Below are positions 20,561-30,804 of a stretch of 64,000 nt of DNA, in pieces. How positions within the stretch are numbered: position 1 is the first letter of the stretch; every line of letters starts with the position of its first letter. The notes beneath the pieces were generated by a model. That model worked only from the letters and a program-made list of their open reading frames with translations, ran no database searches and had not been told where the DNA came from. Where the stretch lies: contig OY282560.1 of NCBI GenBank assembly GCA_958295665.1, forward strand, positions 27,425,653 through 27,489,652, written 5' to 3'. The position numbers and the translations under genes are program-made. The stretch is from Tipula vernalis. Taxonomy: Eukaryota > Arthropoda > Insecta > Diptera > Tipulidae.

Positions 20561-21650
20561 TTTCCATTAAAAGCACACGCCCAGCCACGAACTCCTACAA
20601 TTTCTTAAATCTACCCCTATTAAAAAATGAAAAATTCAGCAGTATGTGTAAAGAGGCTCTTACATAAGGAATGAATTTCTGAAAGTAGAATTCGCAACCA
20701 GTGGCAGACAATTGTAGATTGCATTAAACTGGCGTCGCAAACCATAATAATAAAAAAAAACCTAACGCCAAAAAGCAGACCGGCCATGGCCCGCTACAAG
20801 AGTGCTCTTCATGTCAGGAACTCTTACCCTAAAGACCCCATTGCTTATACTCGTTTGAAGAACAGCAGAATTTGCTTGAATAATGCATATTCCAGCAACA
20901 AATTGCTCAAATACCAGAATTTTTTTAACATTTTATCACAATTTAGCCCATCCAATCGACTTTGCAAGACTTACTGCTTCTTTGACTTTGCGAATACACG
21001 CGCCGGACAAATAATACTCCTCCTCCAGAGTGGTTCGAGACTATTCAGATTTCCATTCCCAAAATCAAGAAACCCCGGGGTCATTGCTGATTATAGGTGA
21101 ATAACCCTATGTATTTAACTTTACCATCATCAGCAGCCTTTCTGGCTGATCGGTAGGCTATGGAAATGGCGGACCGGACATCTCGTGTATGTTTTCTCCA
21201 TAGACCTAGCAAAAGCATTCGACATATGGTTAACCTGAATACAGTTGCTAAATGCCTTTAACAGCCAAGGTGATGAAAAACGATGCGTTAAACAAGGTTC
21301 CCCACTCTCGCCCGGAATTTTTAACTTCTTACTATATGAAGTTCTCAGGACAGTTGCCGATCTATTCCCTGAACTAAAACTGAAACAGCGCGAGAATCTG
21401 CATCCACCGCTCATTCTTGCTTACGCCGATGAAATCGTTCTCATTAGCCGCAACGTCACAACGATTGAGCCCGTTCTTAAGGAATTAATTGAAGCCCAGT
21501 ACCACTCTCATCAGAGACCCAAGTTTGAGTTGCGTCCCAACATCTAGTGTAACTCTAGCTGGTATAACTTTTACCCGCACTGATTTAATGCGATACTTGG
21601 GCACTCATCTAACCTCAGGTCTAAGTCAGTCAGGCTGAGGAAAGCGGATT
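20560..21650 (+). pseudogene. LINE reverse transcriptase fragment (second family)
   Basis: Plus-strand frames give RT segments in order: FPKSRNPGVIADYR (about 21050-21100, RT-1 region), VFSIDLAKAFDIW (about 21185-21225, motif A), then 21245-21547 with RCVKQGSPLSPGIFNFLLYE, PELKLKQRENLHPPLILAYA followed by DEIVLISRNVT (motif C YADE instead of YADD), and finally LAGITFTRTDLMRYLGTHLT. The part between motif A and the QGSPLSP segment is missing. It shares the distinctive PELKL.QR..L..PLI..YAD block with the minus-strand LINE at 48500-50060, so the two are the same family. The 5' ORF1/endonuclease half is not clear. The fragment stops where the gypsy-type Gag begins. Confidence 0.8.
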
Positions 21651-21654
21651 GAGT

Positions 21655-22388
21655 AAAGATAGACTAGCGGCGAATTTTAGTGTGTTGTTGAAAGACAGAG
21701 CGCTAAATTGGTACTGGGAATTCGGCATTGTGGATTGGAAGATACTGAGCTAAGCAATGGTACAACAATTTAAAGCTAGGAGAACTGATGAAGATGTCAA
21801 ACAAACTCTAGAACGTCGCAAACAACGCATTAGTGAATCATTTCTTGACTTATACGATGCAGTTCGTGGTATAACATTATCCTTGATGCAACCATTGACA
21901 GACATCGAACTCATTAATCTTTTAAGCAGAAATATGCGGGAAGGTTTGCAGGCAAAGTTTGCGAGACACCAGTTTGGCGAGACACCACATGGAGCAGAAT
22001 CGGATGGAGCCCAGAAATCACCCACCAAGCTGGATCTCGCCAAGTAAACGAAATGGAGGTGATTGGGAATAATGAGTGCAGCGGTACTTTTGTATATAAT
22101 ATTTCTGAGCAGCCACAATTCTCTGATTCTGTATGTGCAGTCACCAGTTCCTCGAATCCTAGATATGCAAATACACAACAAACATCAACGATGGAAAAAT
22201 ATTCATTGTCCAACACTTGCTGGAATTGTCTGACGACAGGGCACTTCTATAAGGACTGTGCAGTTCCGATAAAACATCGTTTTTGTTTCGGATGTGGAAC
22301 CCCAAACATCATAAATTCCCAGTGTTTGCGATGCAAAACTTTTCAACGAACCTGCCACTCAGTAGAGGAAGTATACCGTAGATATTAA
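21655..22388 (+). pseudogene. Gypsy-type Gag (capsid C-terminus and zinc knuckles)
   Basis: The beginning reads LLKDRALNWYWEFGIVDWKI (about 21687-21750), then a stop and 21757-22047 with MVQQFKARRTDEDVKQTLER, a SESFLDLYDAV segment and PLTDIELINLLSRNMREGLQ. This is the retrotrans_gag pattern. The next frame (22053-22388) has a knuckle CWNCLTTGHFYKDC (CX2CX4HX4C) and a second, irregular Cys set, CFGCGTPNIINSQCLRC, in which the usual His is not placed. Gag would build the particle and bind RNA. The N-terminal half is absent. Confidence 0.8.
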
Positions 22389-22538
22389 AGAGAGAAACAG
22401 CCAAGATCCAAAATCCACGACTAAACCGGTCCATAAAATATTTCAAATTACGAAGATCCATGAAAAAAAATGGTAAGCGAATCCGTACTTTCCACTTAAA
22501 AGGATGCTGGGCCGTAAGCGAATGTACTCATAAATGGT

Positions 22539-22877
22539 GTGACATACCATGGACTCCTCGATAGTGGAGCGAACGTGACTGTGCTAAGGAGAAACGCAGA
22601 TCAATTCCTCAAATCAACCAGGGTAAGAATTATTGGCCTTCCGTCAACGCTTCAAACGGCAAGCGGGCAAAAACAACGCGTGATAGGTCACTTTTTCGCT
22701 AAAGTCTCGTACGGAGGTAAAACAAAAACACTACGGATTCATATAGCTCCCGGACTGAGTAAGCCGCTACATCTAGGTATAGACTTTTGGGAGATGTTTG
22801 GTTTGGTTCCTACCATGATCAGTGAACTAGAGAACTTTCGACAGCCACCAACTGATGATGCTCTAAAACAAGAGTAA
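22539..22877 (+). pseudogene. Gypsy-type aspartic protease
   Basis: A 112-aa open frame with YHGLLDSGANVTVLRRNADQ (catalytic DSG), a flap-like QTASGQKQRVIGHFFAKVSY and LHLGIDFWEMFGL near the end, the standard order in retropepsins of gypsy elements. The frame itself looks intact, but its links to Gag and RT are broken by stops (about 22388-22540 and 22877-23030). Confidence 0.85.
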
Positions 22878-22999
22878 AATCACCGGCAAAGTACGATCCT
22901 TGAAAACATAATCAATCAATTTCCATCTAGCGAGAACATAAAATTGACGTCGATCAAGCTGAGCCCATCAAACAGAGGTACTTTTCGGTGTCAACGGCT

Positions 23000-23740
23000 A
23001 AACAGAACGACATATACCGCTAGTGGGACCGAATGATTGCTCTTGGAGTCATTGAAGAGAGTCAAAGCTCCTGGTCATCCCCAGTTAATCTCGTAAATAA
23101 GGCGAACGGAAAGATTCGGCTCTGCCTGGATGCACGTAAAGTAAACGCGGTGACGTTGACGGATGCTTATCCCTTGCCTCTGATCAACGGACTCTTAAGT
23201 CGATTGGATCAGAACCGATATATTAGTACCATCGACTTGAAAGACGCTTTTTGGCAAATACCCCTTGCTCATGAGTCAAGGGATAAGACAGCCTTTACCG
23301 TCCCGGGACGTCCACTCTACCAGTTTGTCGTCATGCCGTTGGAGTTGTGTAACGCAGCCCAGACGAAGGGTATCCATAAACCGGTTGCATGACCGGGTGT
23401 TTATCTACCTTGATGACTTACTAATCGTCTCAGCGACGTTCGAAGATCACATTCTTTTATTGACTGAAGTAGCGAGACTATTGCGAGACGCAAATCTCAC
23501 TATAAATGTAGAAAAAAGTAAGTTCATGCTCAGGGAGACAAGATAACTTGGCTACGTAGTCGGTGATGGATGCCTCAGAGTGGATCCGTCCAAAGTCCAG
23601 GCATTGGCCGAATATTCCGTCCCTCGCACGACGCAACAGATAAGGCGATTTCTGGTGTTGGCAGGTTGGTATAGGAGGTTTATATCGAATTACTCAACGT
23701 TAGCCGCATCAATCAGTGACCTTCTAAAAATGGGGTGAAG
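23000..23740 (+). pseudogene. Gypsy-type reverse transcriptase, frameshifted
   Basis: The frame 23033-23392 contains MIALGVIEESQSSWSSPVNL, IRLCLDARKVNAVTL, YISTIDLKDAFWQIPL (motif A) and FVVMPLELCNAAQTK. A frameshift near 23385 moves the continuation to the 23265-23546 frame, with HDRVFIYLDDLLIVSATF (motif C, YLDD) and LTINVEKSKFML. A stop at about 23547 is followed by LGYVVGDGCLRVDPSKVQAL and QIRRFLVLAGWYRRFI. All catalytic motifs are still recognisable. Confidence 0.88.
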
Positions 23741-24523
23741 CCAAAATGGAATCAACAAGCACAAGACGCGTTCGATATGCTAAAGCAGGCATTGATATCA
23801 GCACCAACGCTAGTCAATCCTGATTTCAAAAAACACTTTTATGTGCAATGTGATGCGATTACTACAATAATTGAAAGTGTACTTTTTCAAAAGGAAGGCG
23901 ATGAAGAACACCCAATCGCATACATGTCGTCGAAATTAAACAAAGCGCAACGAAATTACACAATAACAGAGTTGGAATGTTTGGCTGCAGTGATGAGTGT
24001 CAAGAAATTTAGACCATACATCGACGGATATCACAAATTCACAATTATAACTGATCACGCCAGCCTAAAATGGTTAATGGACCAAAAGGACTTATCTAGA
24101 AGACTAGCAACGTGGGCATTGAAGCTACAATCACACAAGTTCACTATAGAATACAGAAAGGGCATCCAGAACGTCGTCCCGGATAGTTTATCAAGAGTAA
24201 ATATAGAAGAATGTGAAGTGTCGACAAAAGCGCCTTTACACTTAAAAATGGATTCAACAGCTTTTCAAGAATCGGCATACCAAGATAAATTAAAAACTAC
24301 AATGAACAATCCAGATCCAGGTACAAACTTTAAAGTGAAAGATTCCAAACTTTACTTTAAACCAACAATTATAGATGACCTCGAAACAGATATTCCACAT
24401 TGGAAGCTGGTGGTAACAGCTGGTCTCTCGGAAGATCTCATCAAACAGGCCCACAATCCACCCTCGGCATCACACCAAGGCATTGCTAAGACCTTGGATA
24501 TTTTAAAACAACAATTCTACTGA
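23735..24523 (+). pseudogene. Gypsy-type RNase H and connection domain
   Basis: A 262-aa open frame. After WNQQAQDAFDMLKQALISAP it has FYVQCDAITTIIESVLFQKE (Asp), ITELECLAAVMSVKKFRPYI (Glu), FTIITDHASLKWLM (Asp) and GIQNVVPDSLSRV, then a linker ending ASHQGIAKTLDILKQQFY, the beginning of the integrase zinc-binding domain. This is the longest intact frame in this element. A stop at 24523 separates it from the integrase frame seven bases on; it is in a TGA that looks like a point change. Confidence 0.9.
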
Positions 24524-24529
24524 ACTTCA

Positions 24530-25310
24530 ATGACATCACAGGTTAAGAATTATATTAAAGAATGTGAGGTATGCAAGAGGAATAAACCTGTGAATTTTGC
24601 AAGTCGTCCAAATATGGGGAAACCAGTTGAAGCCGTCAGGCCATTCCAACGGTTGTATATAGATTTGTTGGGTCCCTACCCTCGTACGAGATTATATGGG
24701 ATACCAGAAGTGTTATTCTCGGATAATGGTTCACAATTTAAAACAGTAAATATGGCTGATCTACTAAAAAAGTATGGTGTTAATCACGAATTCACAGCGT
24801 TCTACTCTCCGCAAGCAAACCTATCTGAACGAGTAAACAGATCAATTCTGTCCGCCATCAGGTCTTACATTAAAGACGACCATAAAAGCTGGGATCGTCA
24901 CTTGCATGAAATCGCTGGGGCTTTAAGGAACACTGTACATGCATCAACAGGGATTTCACCACACTTTCTGGAATTTGGGCAACATAAAATCACTCATGGA
25001 CCAATGTATAAACTGCTCAGAGGGTTGCATTCAATGAATGACATAATGTGGAAATAAAAGCTCCCGCAGATCGTTTGTCCGTGGCCCAGGCAGTTGCTAC
25101 CCGTAATTTCCAAGCTGCATATGATAGGAATGTGTCAAATTACATTCTGCGCAGTCGATCGAAATCCTTTAGCGTGGGCCAAACGATTATGCTAGTAAAC
25201 TTGCTGCAAAATTCACGAAGGCTGTAATTTCCAAACGTGTCGGTACAGTAATTTACGAAGTGGTAGATGATACCGGAAAATTTTTGGCATGTACCATGCT
25301 AAAGACATAA
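24530..25310 (+). pseudogene. Gypsy-type integrase with internal core deletion
   Basis: The frame 24530-25057 (175 aa) starts with the CX2C half of the zinc domain (IKECEVCKRNKPV) and YIDLLGPYPRTR (first Asp), then passes immediately to YGIPEVLFSDNGSQFKTVNM (second Asp). About 35-45 residues that normally lie between the two Asp motifs are missing, in frame. The end has FYSPQANLSERVNRSILSAI (Glu) and NTVHASTGISPHFLEFGQHK. After a stop at 25057, other frames supply the C-terminal domain, including SKRVGTVIYEVVDDTGKFL up to about 25309. The deletion removes part of the catalytic core, so the enzyme would be dead. Confidence 0.88.
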
Positions 25311-25341
25311 GATAGATAAAGCAATTGTTTTTTTTTCTGGG

Positions 25342-25707
25342 ATGCTTAAGAACGGCTTATGCATTGATCGGAACAATGCTGATTCTTGTGGTTTATTAAA
25401 TGTTTATCTTCCGAGTTTAAGCTTTAAGGCCGGCTTTGTGAGACTCTCTCATGAGTGTGGGGCTGCCCCACGATTGTATCATGTAAAATGTTTCAGGAGG
25501 ATGAATTTTCATTACTTTAAATCAACATACATAAGCGAATATGATGAGATCGGTTCGAATTCTGTTTTTGTTTTATCTAATCAGATTTGTAACAATCTAC
25601 CGTGTAACCGTTCCGTTACAGTAGCTGAAGATTTTTATACTCTCGACGAATCTGATTCCAGTGGCCTATTCGTATCCGAAGACGGAGAAGAAGTAACCAC
25701 AATATAA
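25342..25707 (+). CDS. Unidentified ORF downstream of integrase
   Basis: 121 aa, open and slightly acidic at the C-terminus (TLDESDSSGLFVSEDGEEVT), with a Cys/His-containing middle (HECGAAPRLYHVKCFRRMNF). It sits 30 bp after the end of the integrase region in the same orientation, where some gypsy-type elements carry an extra ORF. It has no transmembrane segment typical of Env. It may be part of the element, or a chance or older ORF. I recognise no family. Confidence 0.3.
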   Translation: MLKNGLCIDRNNADSCGLLNVYLPSLSFKAGFVRLSHECGAAPRLYHVKCFRRMNFHYFKSTYISEYDEIGSNSVFVLSNQICNNLPCNRSVTVAEDFYTLDESDSSGLFVSEDGEEVTTI

Positions 25708-26790
25708 TTTACTTTATAACTTAGCAGAGTTACTTACTTGCATCCTTTTTCATTTGCTTTTGATTTTCTCCGGAACAGTATTTCACACTTACAACAACCA
25801 AATGATCATTTTTGGACTATAAAAGTCTAATACAATCCAAAAAAGTGTTTGTTCAATGAACAGTCTGAACAAAATCTGCATGCTCAACTGAAATTGACTT
25901 AATCTACCCGCTAAGCGATTCATTCAGACTTACAGAAACGTTTAAAGAATATGTTTCGCTCTGCAGCAGTTTGAGTTCATCAGAGAAACAAAACCATCAA
26001 CACAAAAAGCTGTAACACTAAGGGATGATTTAAATAATCGATAAATCCTAGATTTATGAATACATGTTTCCTACTGTTAAGGGCTGTTGTAAAGCTTGGT
26101 CAGCACCACGCGTTTGGTCATCATGGGGCGAAAATTTCAGTCGACGCCATAGAGTTCTGTCAGATTTGTTGGCACTTTCTACTTTGAGAACGCTACTTGT
26201 TGCATTTGTCACCTTTCTTGACTCTTTCCTCCCTTTGGATTTCTATCGAAAATTACGGTAGTTAAAGAGATATTTAAGTTCATATTCAGTTGTCCATCCA
26301 CATCCAGTTCCCTCTGCTGTTCAGAACTTACGGCTATAACAGGGGAACGCTAAAGAGATTGTATCTACTCTTGTGCTTTAACAATTTGCTTTTCAGGAGC
26401 AATAAGCAGTAAATATTCAAGTAGTCTAAAAATTGTGCCTTATGCTAACTCTCTCACTTTAGTATTCACTATGTATTACTAACAAATTTACTAGTTGTCG
26501 ATTGCATAGGTGGTCATCACGGTGGTCACATCAAGCATACAACGACGCGTAGTTTAGAAATTGTGTTGTCTTGATTTTTGCCTTTTAATTTACAAGCACT
26601 TAGCCTCGGACTTCATATTTTTTGGTAACGCATTACATGTCAGCGTCCATCATAGGGAAAACTTCTATAATCGTAGTGGTAGGTTTGCAGAAATGCAACA
26701 TTTATAATATTAGCTTGAGCTAAATTCTAGCTCTAAGTTGCCACAGTGAAAATCATTTGGAATGAACGTCTGATACAAATTATATTTATT
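25708..26790. other. Unassigned stretch
   Basis: No clear transposon or gene. A 65-codon plus ORF (26064-26261) has an antisense frame that looks equally protein-like (Lys/Arg/Ser-rich), but neither is recognisable. Confidence 0.35.
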
Positions 26791-26797
26791 AGGTTAA

Positions 26798-27553
26798 AGC
26801 CTGTATTCCATGAGAAAAATTCACTGACAGTCAAAAAAAAACGAAAAGAGAAAAACGGAATCTGATGCCCTTACAAAAGACAAGGACAACGTTTTTTATT
26901 TTTTTAAGAATTCTAATTTGTCTGTTTGTAATCAATTGATTTTTCGGCTTTTTATAGACAAATACATTAATTGTTTATGGCAATCTCAGTATTTTGGACT
27001 TGTTAATCACAAAAACACAGGAGCCAATCGCTCTTAATATATCTACTGAAAAAAGTAGAAATATCTTCCCCCCTCCCCGTAATTTTGGCTGAAGGCCCAA
27101 AGAGTTATACCAATGTATTACTCTGCAAAAAATGAGATCCCTCCATGAGTTCTCTATGTTGGTAGTTTGGTTTCGTACTGAAAAGTTGGTCTACTCATCA
27201 GGCAGCTACGACCAAACTACACAAATTTCCACTCTAGCCACATACATTAAGTATCTGGCCAGAACGTACTGACATAGCGAATTATTATTCACTACATCAA
27301 ATATAAAAAACCCATGGAGAAACCTTATTTGTGTGTGTATAATGCCCACAATTGCCATGAACAATTAATGTATTTGTCTATAAAAAGCCGAAAAATCAAT
27401 TAATTGTTTTTTATTTTATTTTTTATTTTACAGCAAAATTCTTTTTCTATAAAATAAAAAACGATGCCTTTGTCTCTTATATGGGGCATCAGATTATTTT
27501 TCTCTTTTCGTGTTTTTTGACTGTCAGTCATTTTTTCTCATGGAATACAGGCT
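26798..27553. mobile_element. Foldback / MITE-like element with ~210-bp terminal inverted repeats
   Basis: The left arm begins AGCCTGTATTCCATGAGAAA (26798) and the right arm is its reverse complement, ending at about 27553. Matching continues inward through the ACTGACAGTCAAAAAA, GAAAAGAGAAAAA, ATCTGATGCCC and ATTGATTTTTCGGC blocks, and through CTTTTTATAGACAAATACAT. Each arm is about 210 bp, with small indels; identity is roughly 80-85 percent by eye. The loop of about 330 bp (27010-27340) has no ORF. TTAA occurs next to each end (26794-26797 and 27553-27556), a possible target duplication. No transposase is encoded, so it would be mobilised in trans. Confidence 0.8.
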
Positions 27554-27850
27554 TAAGTTGCCTCTGAGTTACTGTTTTATAAGCTTACAGTTAAATTTAA
27601 TTATATGATTTTAATATGTTCCGAAGATTGTGAGAGAATTCAATCCAGTTTCGAACTGATGAGCTTATGATTATGAAAAAATCAATCTTCTCATCAGGCC
27701 GCGGCGACTGGACTGACTATACCACAATTTAAATTCTATATATACAGAATGTAATGTGCGTTACTTACTAGCGAATCATACTAATACAGATTAATTCTCT
27801 TACAATTTTTCTTCTTCACGACATTCACACAGCTCTGTGTGTAAGCTAAT
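27554..27850. other. Short AT-rich stretch
   Basis: Nothing recognised between the inverted-repeat element and the Helitron fragment. Confidence 0.4.
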
Positions 27851-28260
27851 TTTACTTTTTTAATTTGGTTTTGTTGAATGGGAACTTAAAATATTAAGGT
27901 TGACGAGAGGTTGTTCATCGTTACGTGGGTAAACTCGAAAATCCCGATCAAATGGAGGCTGTTCCTCGGCAGAGCGAAAAATCATTACAACCTCGTTGAC
28001 TGTTGGAAGATCGTAGCGATACCTGCCTGTCGTCATTACGAACACGGAGAAATGCCATGTTCACAATGGGAAGCGTTCGATTATCGGCTGCTGCTGCTGC
28101 TGCTTGTTCTTCCTCCCGCTCAACCTCACCAAAATTTCGGTAGGCTTTCGCATAGATATTTTACTCTTGAATCACCTCATCCAAAGCGCTGATAATAATT
28201 GCGTTCAATCGCGAATTAGCAGGATGATTCAGGCGATCTAGATTCGCCATAGCTAAGTCG
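27850..28260 (-). pseudogene. Helitron N-terminal fragment
   Basis: Minus-strand translation from about 28260 gives YVQLYVIDLAMANLDRLNHP with NSRLNAIIISALDE, then in another frame YAKAYRNFGEVEREEEQAAA. From 28045 it gives RYRYDLPTVNEVVMIFRSAE then PPFDRDFRVYPRND and LNILSSHS. This is the Helitron_like_N region in correct order, with two frame changes. It is a different copy, with clearly different wording, from those at 1-800 and 3181-6220, so at least three Helitron insertions are represented in the window. The rest of the protein is not present. Confidence 0.8.
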
Positions 28261-29219
28261 ATAACATATAGTTGAACATATTGTCGTTGTTCAGATTTGA
28301 CCTTGGCCTCGTCCTTGAAATTGATGAATTTGTGCACCCATCGAATCAAACGCAAGCATAGAGCTGTGTGATCGAATGTTATCATGAAAGGCTCGAAAAT
28401 TTGGGTGATGAGGATTACTGAGCAGCTCATGAAGGAGAACCGGAAATTACCGCATTTGCTAGGCGCTACTTTCAAGCAATACAGTTCCTTTGTGGCAACA
28501 AAATTTGATGTTTCTGTCCGACGATTTTTCAGCACTAAAATTGAGAGAATGGCAATGACGACATTCAACATTAGTCATACCACAACTGTGAGCATCAATT
28601 TCATTGTGTCGGAAGTTTTCGTGATCAAAAATCGATGAATTTGAGCGACTCTCTTTGCAAATTGTGCCTTCTGCCGGCGTTTCATATAAAATTCGTTGCC
28701 GTTTTTGCTCATTACTGCGTTGACAACCGTAGATATCCTAAATAATATCAAAACAGAAAATAGCATATCAGAAAACCATCATATGATCACCATCGATGGT
28801 TATCATCGTGATCATCACATCCATTACGGGAGATTTGGTGATTATTGTATAAATATTATTTGAATAGAAAGGTTTGGTTCAATGTCGTCAGAAAATAAGT
28901 TTTTCCCATCTATGTATATCAAAATTCAATCGAACTTTTCAACATAAAAAATCCATGGGGTATTTAGATAAAAGAGTGTGATACTTGTACTCTTGGTGGG
29001 TACCAGAGAGGGGGGGGGGTGATCATATTTTGATTTGATGTTGTGGTAATGTGCTTCCGTCAAGCATTATCTAATGTTTCCATACAGAATAATACTTTAA
29101 AACGCTTTTGCTGAATATATTCCTCTACAGGGGCTTGGGGTATACCGTAATAAATTATTACCCCTCGATTTACCGTACCATACCGTATTAAATTATTAGC
29201 CTCTGGTTAATCGGGCCTC
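28261..29219. other. Unassigned stretch with G-run
   Basis: The minus frame 28571-28161 and the plus frame 28384-28638 overlap without recognisable content, apart from the Helitron part. A G-run lies at 29011-29019. ACCGTA-type words recur near 29145-29190. Confidence 0.4.
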
Positions 29220-29516
29220 TCATCTTTCTTGGAAATCTCGGACATTTTCTACGGGAACTTGAAGGATTGAAACCAGTATTGTGTGCCTACGCCTAATTTG
29301 AGTTTGTTTACACACCAATGTCGATAATAGCGTAAACAATAGTTTTCGACGTAGACAGTGTAGAAAAATAGTAGATAATTCATAGATAATGAAAATATAT
29401 ATTTTGTTGTTGTTTTCCTTTTGTATCGAGTTCCTAACTTCTTCTGCGAAAAAAAATGTTATGCTCACATTTGAAGTTCTCAAATCAACCTTAAATCCAG
29501 CATATAAAGGGTTTCC

Positions 29517-30804
29517 AATAAGAGGTTTCATTTTGATATTAAAAAAAAACGAGTATTTATTTAGAGAAATCAATAAATGTTTATTTCATTGTAAAGAGGA
29601 AGGTATGCCATTAACATTTGAAAACGATATCAGCCAAATGGCCGCAACGGCTACGCATGCAGTACCATATACTTTTCATGAAATTTTCCATGACCAATTC
29701 ACACATTTGCGGCTGTATGTCCTCGATAACTTCACGAATTCCATCTTTAAGGTTTTGAATCGATTGTGGAGCATTGGCATAGACTTTTTCTTTCACGTGG
29801 CCCCAAAGAAAAAAGTGTAAAGGTGTTAAATCACAAGATTTCCGTGGCCAATTGTGATCACCTCTTCGAGAAATAACACGGTCAGGATTTTCTTGCAAAA
29901 TTTCGATTGTTTCGTTGCGCTTGTGTGGCACGTAGCGCCGTCTTGCTGAAAATAAACGTCGTCCACATCAATATCTACCAATTCCGGCCATAAAAAATCA
30001 TTAATCATAGCTCGATAGCGCAATCCATTCACCGTAACAGTTGCACAAGCCTCATTTTCGAAAAAGTAAGGTCCAATCACACCGCCAGCCCATAAACCAC
30101 ACCAAACAGTGACACGTTGAGGATGGAGAGGTTTTTCAACAGTCATTCTTGGATTTTCTGAGCCCCAAATGCGACAATTCTGCTTATTAACGTAGCCTCC
30201 GAGCTGAAAATGGGCCTCATTACTGAAGAAGATTTTTCTATGAAAATCCGGATTATTTTGATGCATTTGAAGGACCCAATCAGCGAAGATACGACGTTTA
30301 TGTTGATCGACCGGCTTGAGTTCTTCTGTTAACTGAACTTTAAAAGCCTTAAGACCAAAGTCTTTATGCAAAATACGGTGTAATATTGTTTGTGAAATGT
30401 CTAATTCCAAAGATCGACGAGAAATCGACAAACCTGGGTTTTCTTCAACACTCGGGGCTACAGCAGCAATATTCTCAGTTGTTTTTAAGCGACGAACACA
30501 GTTTCTTCACATCACTAACTTGTCCCAACAGCTCAAATTTTTCCACCAGTTTCACTATTGCCAGCCGAGAAGGTGCTTCACGACGACCAAAAAGCGCTTT
30601 AGTTTTACGAACTGTGACTGCAAAATTTTCACCATTTTTGTAGTGAATTTTAATAATTTCAATGCGTTGTTGAAGCGTGTATCGTGCCATTTTTAGTAAT
30701 GGCGTAGTTTTTACTTGTTAAATGTCAAAAGATGACAGCTTCAAAATTGACAGCTGCCCAAAAAGCAGCCTATTCAAAATGAAACCTCTTATTGGAAAAC
30801 CCTT
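29517..30804 (-). mobile_element. Mariner-like (Tc1/mariner superfamily) element, complete but inactive
   Basis: About 1.29 kb with inverted repeats of about 30 bp: left AAGGGTTTCCAATAAGAGGT (29517) and right, on the minus strand, AAGGGTTTTCCAATAAGAGG (ending at 30804), differing by one T. TA is present on both sides (29515-29516 and 30805-30806), the standard target duplication. It contains a single transposase gene on the minus strand and lies inside another minus-strand ORF. Confidence 0.9.
29611..30690 (-). pseudogene. Mariner-like transposase with two mutated catalytic residues
   Basis: The start is ATG at 30690 (MARYTLQQRIEIIKIHYKNG), the HTH domain, which continues with RREAPSRLAIVKLVEKFELL. 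After frame changes at about 30475-30431, the 30431-29826 frame has LHRILHKDFGLKAFKVQLTE, IFADWVLQMHQNNPDFHRKI, then FFSNEAHFQLGGYV, VTVWCGLWAGGVIGPYFFEN and VYFQQDGATCHTSAT. A third frame (29931-29611) adds SCDLTPLHFFLWGHVKEKVY. The first catalytic Asp (FSDEAHF) is Asn, and the third (TPLDFF) is His; only the middle Asp remains. The spacing from the middle to the third position is about 40 residues, so a DD41D-like group is possible. Substitutions plus frameshifts make it inactive. Confidence 0.9.

Larger units (their letters stand above)
21655..25310 (+). mobile_element. 5'-truncated gypsy-type LTR retrotransposon, no LTR seen
   Basis: Plus-strand order is Gag capsid end, zinc knuckles, protease, RT, RNase H, integrase, as in Ty3/gypsy elements. 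The 5' end is cut inside Gag and joined to the LINE fragment at about 21645-21660. No direct repeat qualifying as LTR was found at either side. It is a different lineage from the element at 8715-12775, since RT has YLDD and integrase lacks that element's motifs. Every domain has at least one break. Confidence 0.85.

Noticed and set aside
25342..25707. Env gene of an errantivirus-like element
   Set aside because: No signal peptide, furin-like site or transmembrane segment is visible; reported only as unidentified.
26064..26261. 65-codon plus ORF, and its antisense, as a gene
   Set aside because: Both strands are open and neither resembles a known family; too short for support.
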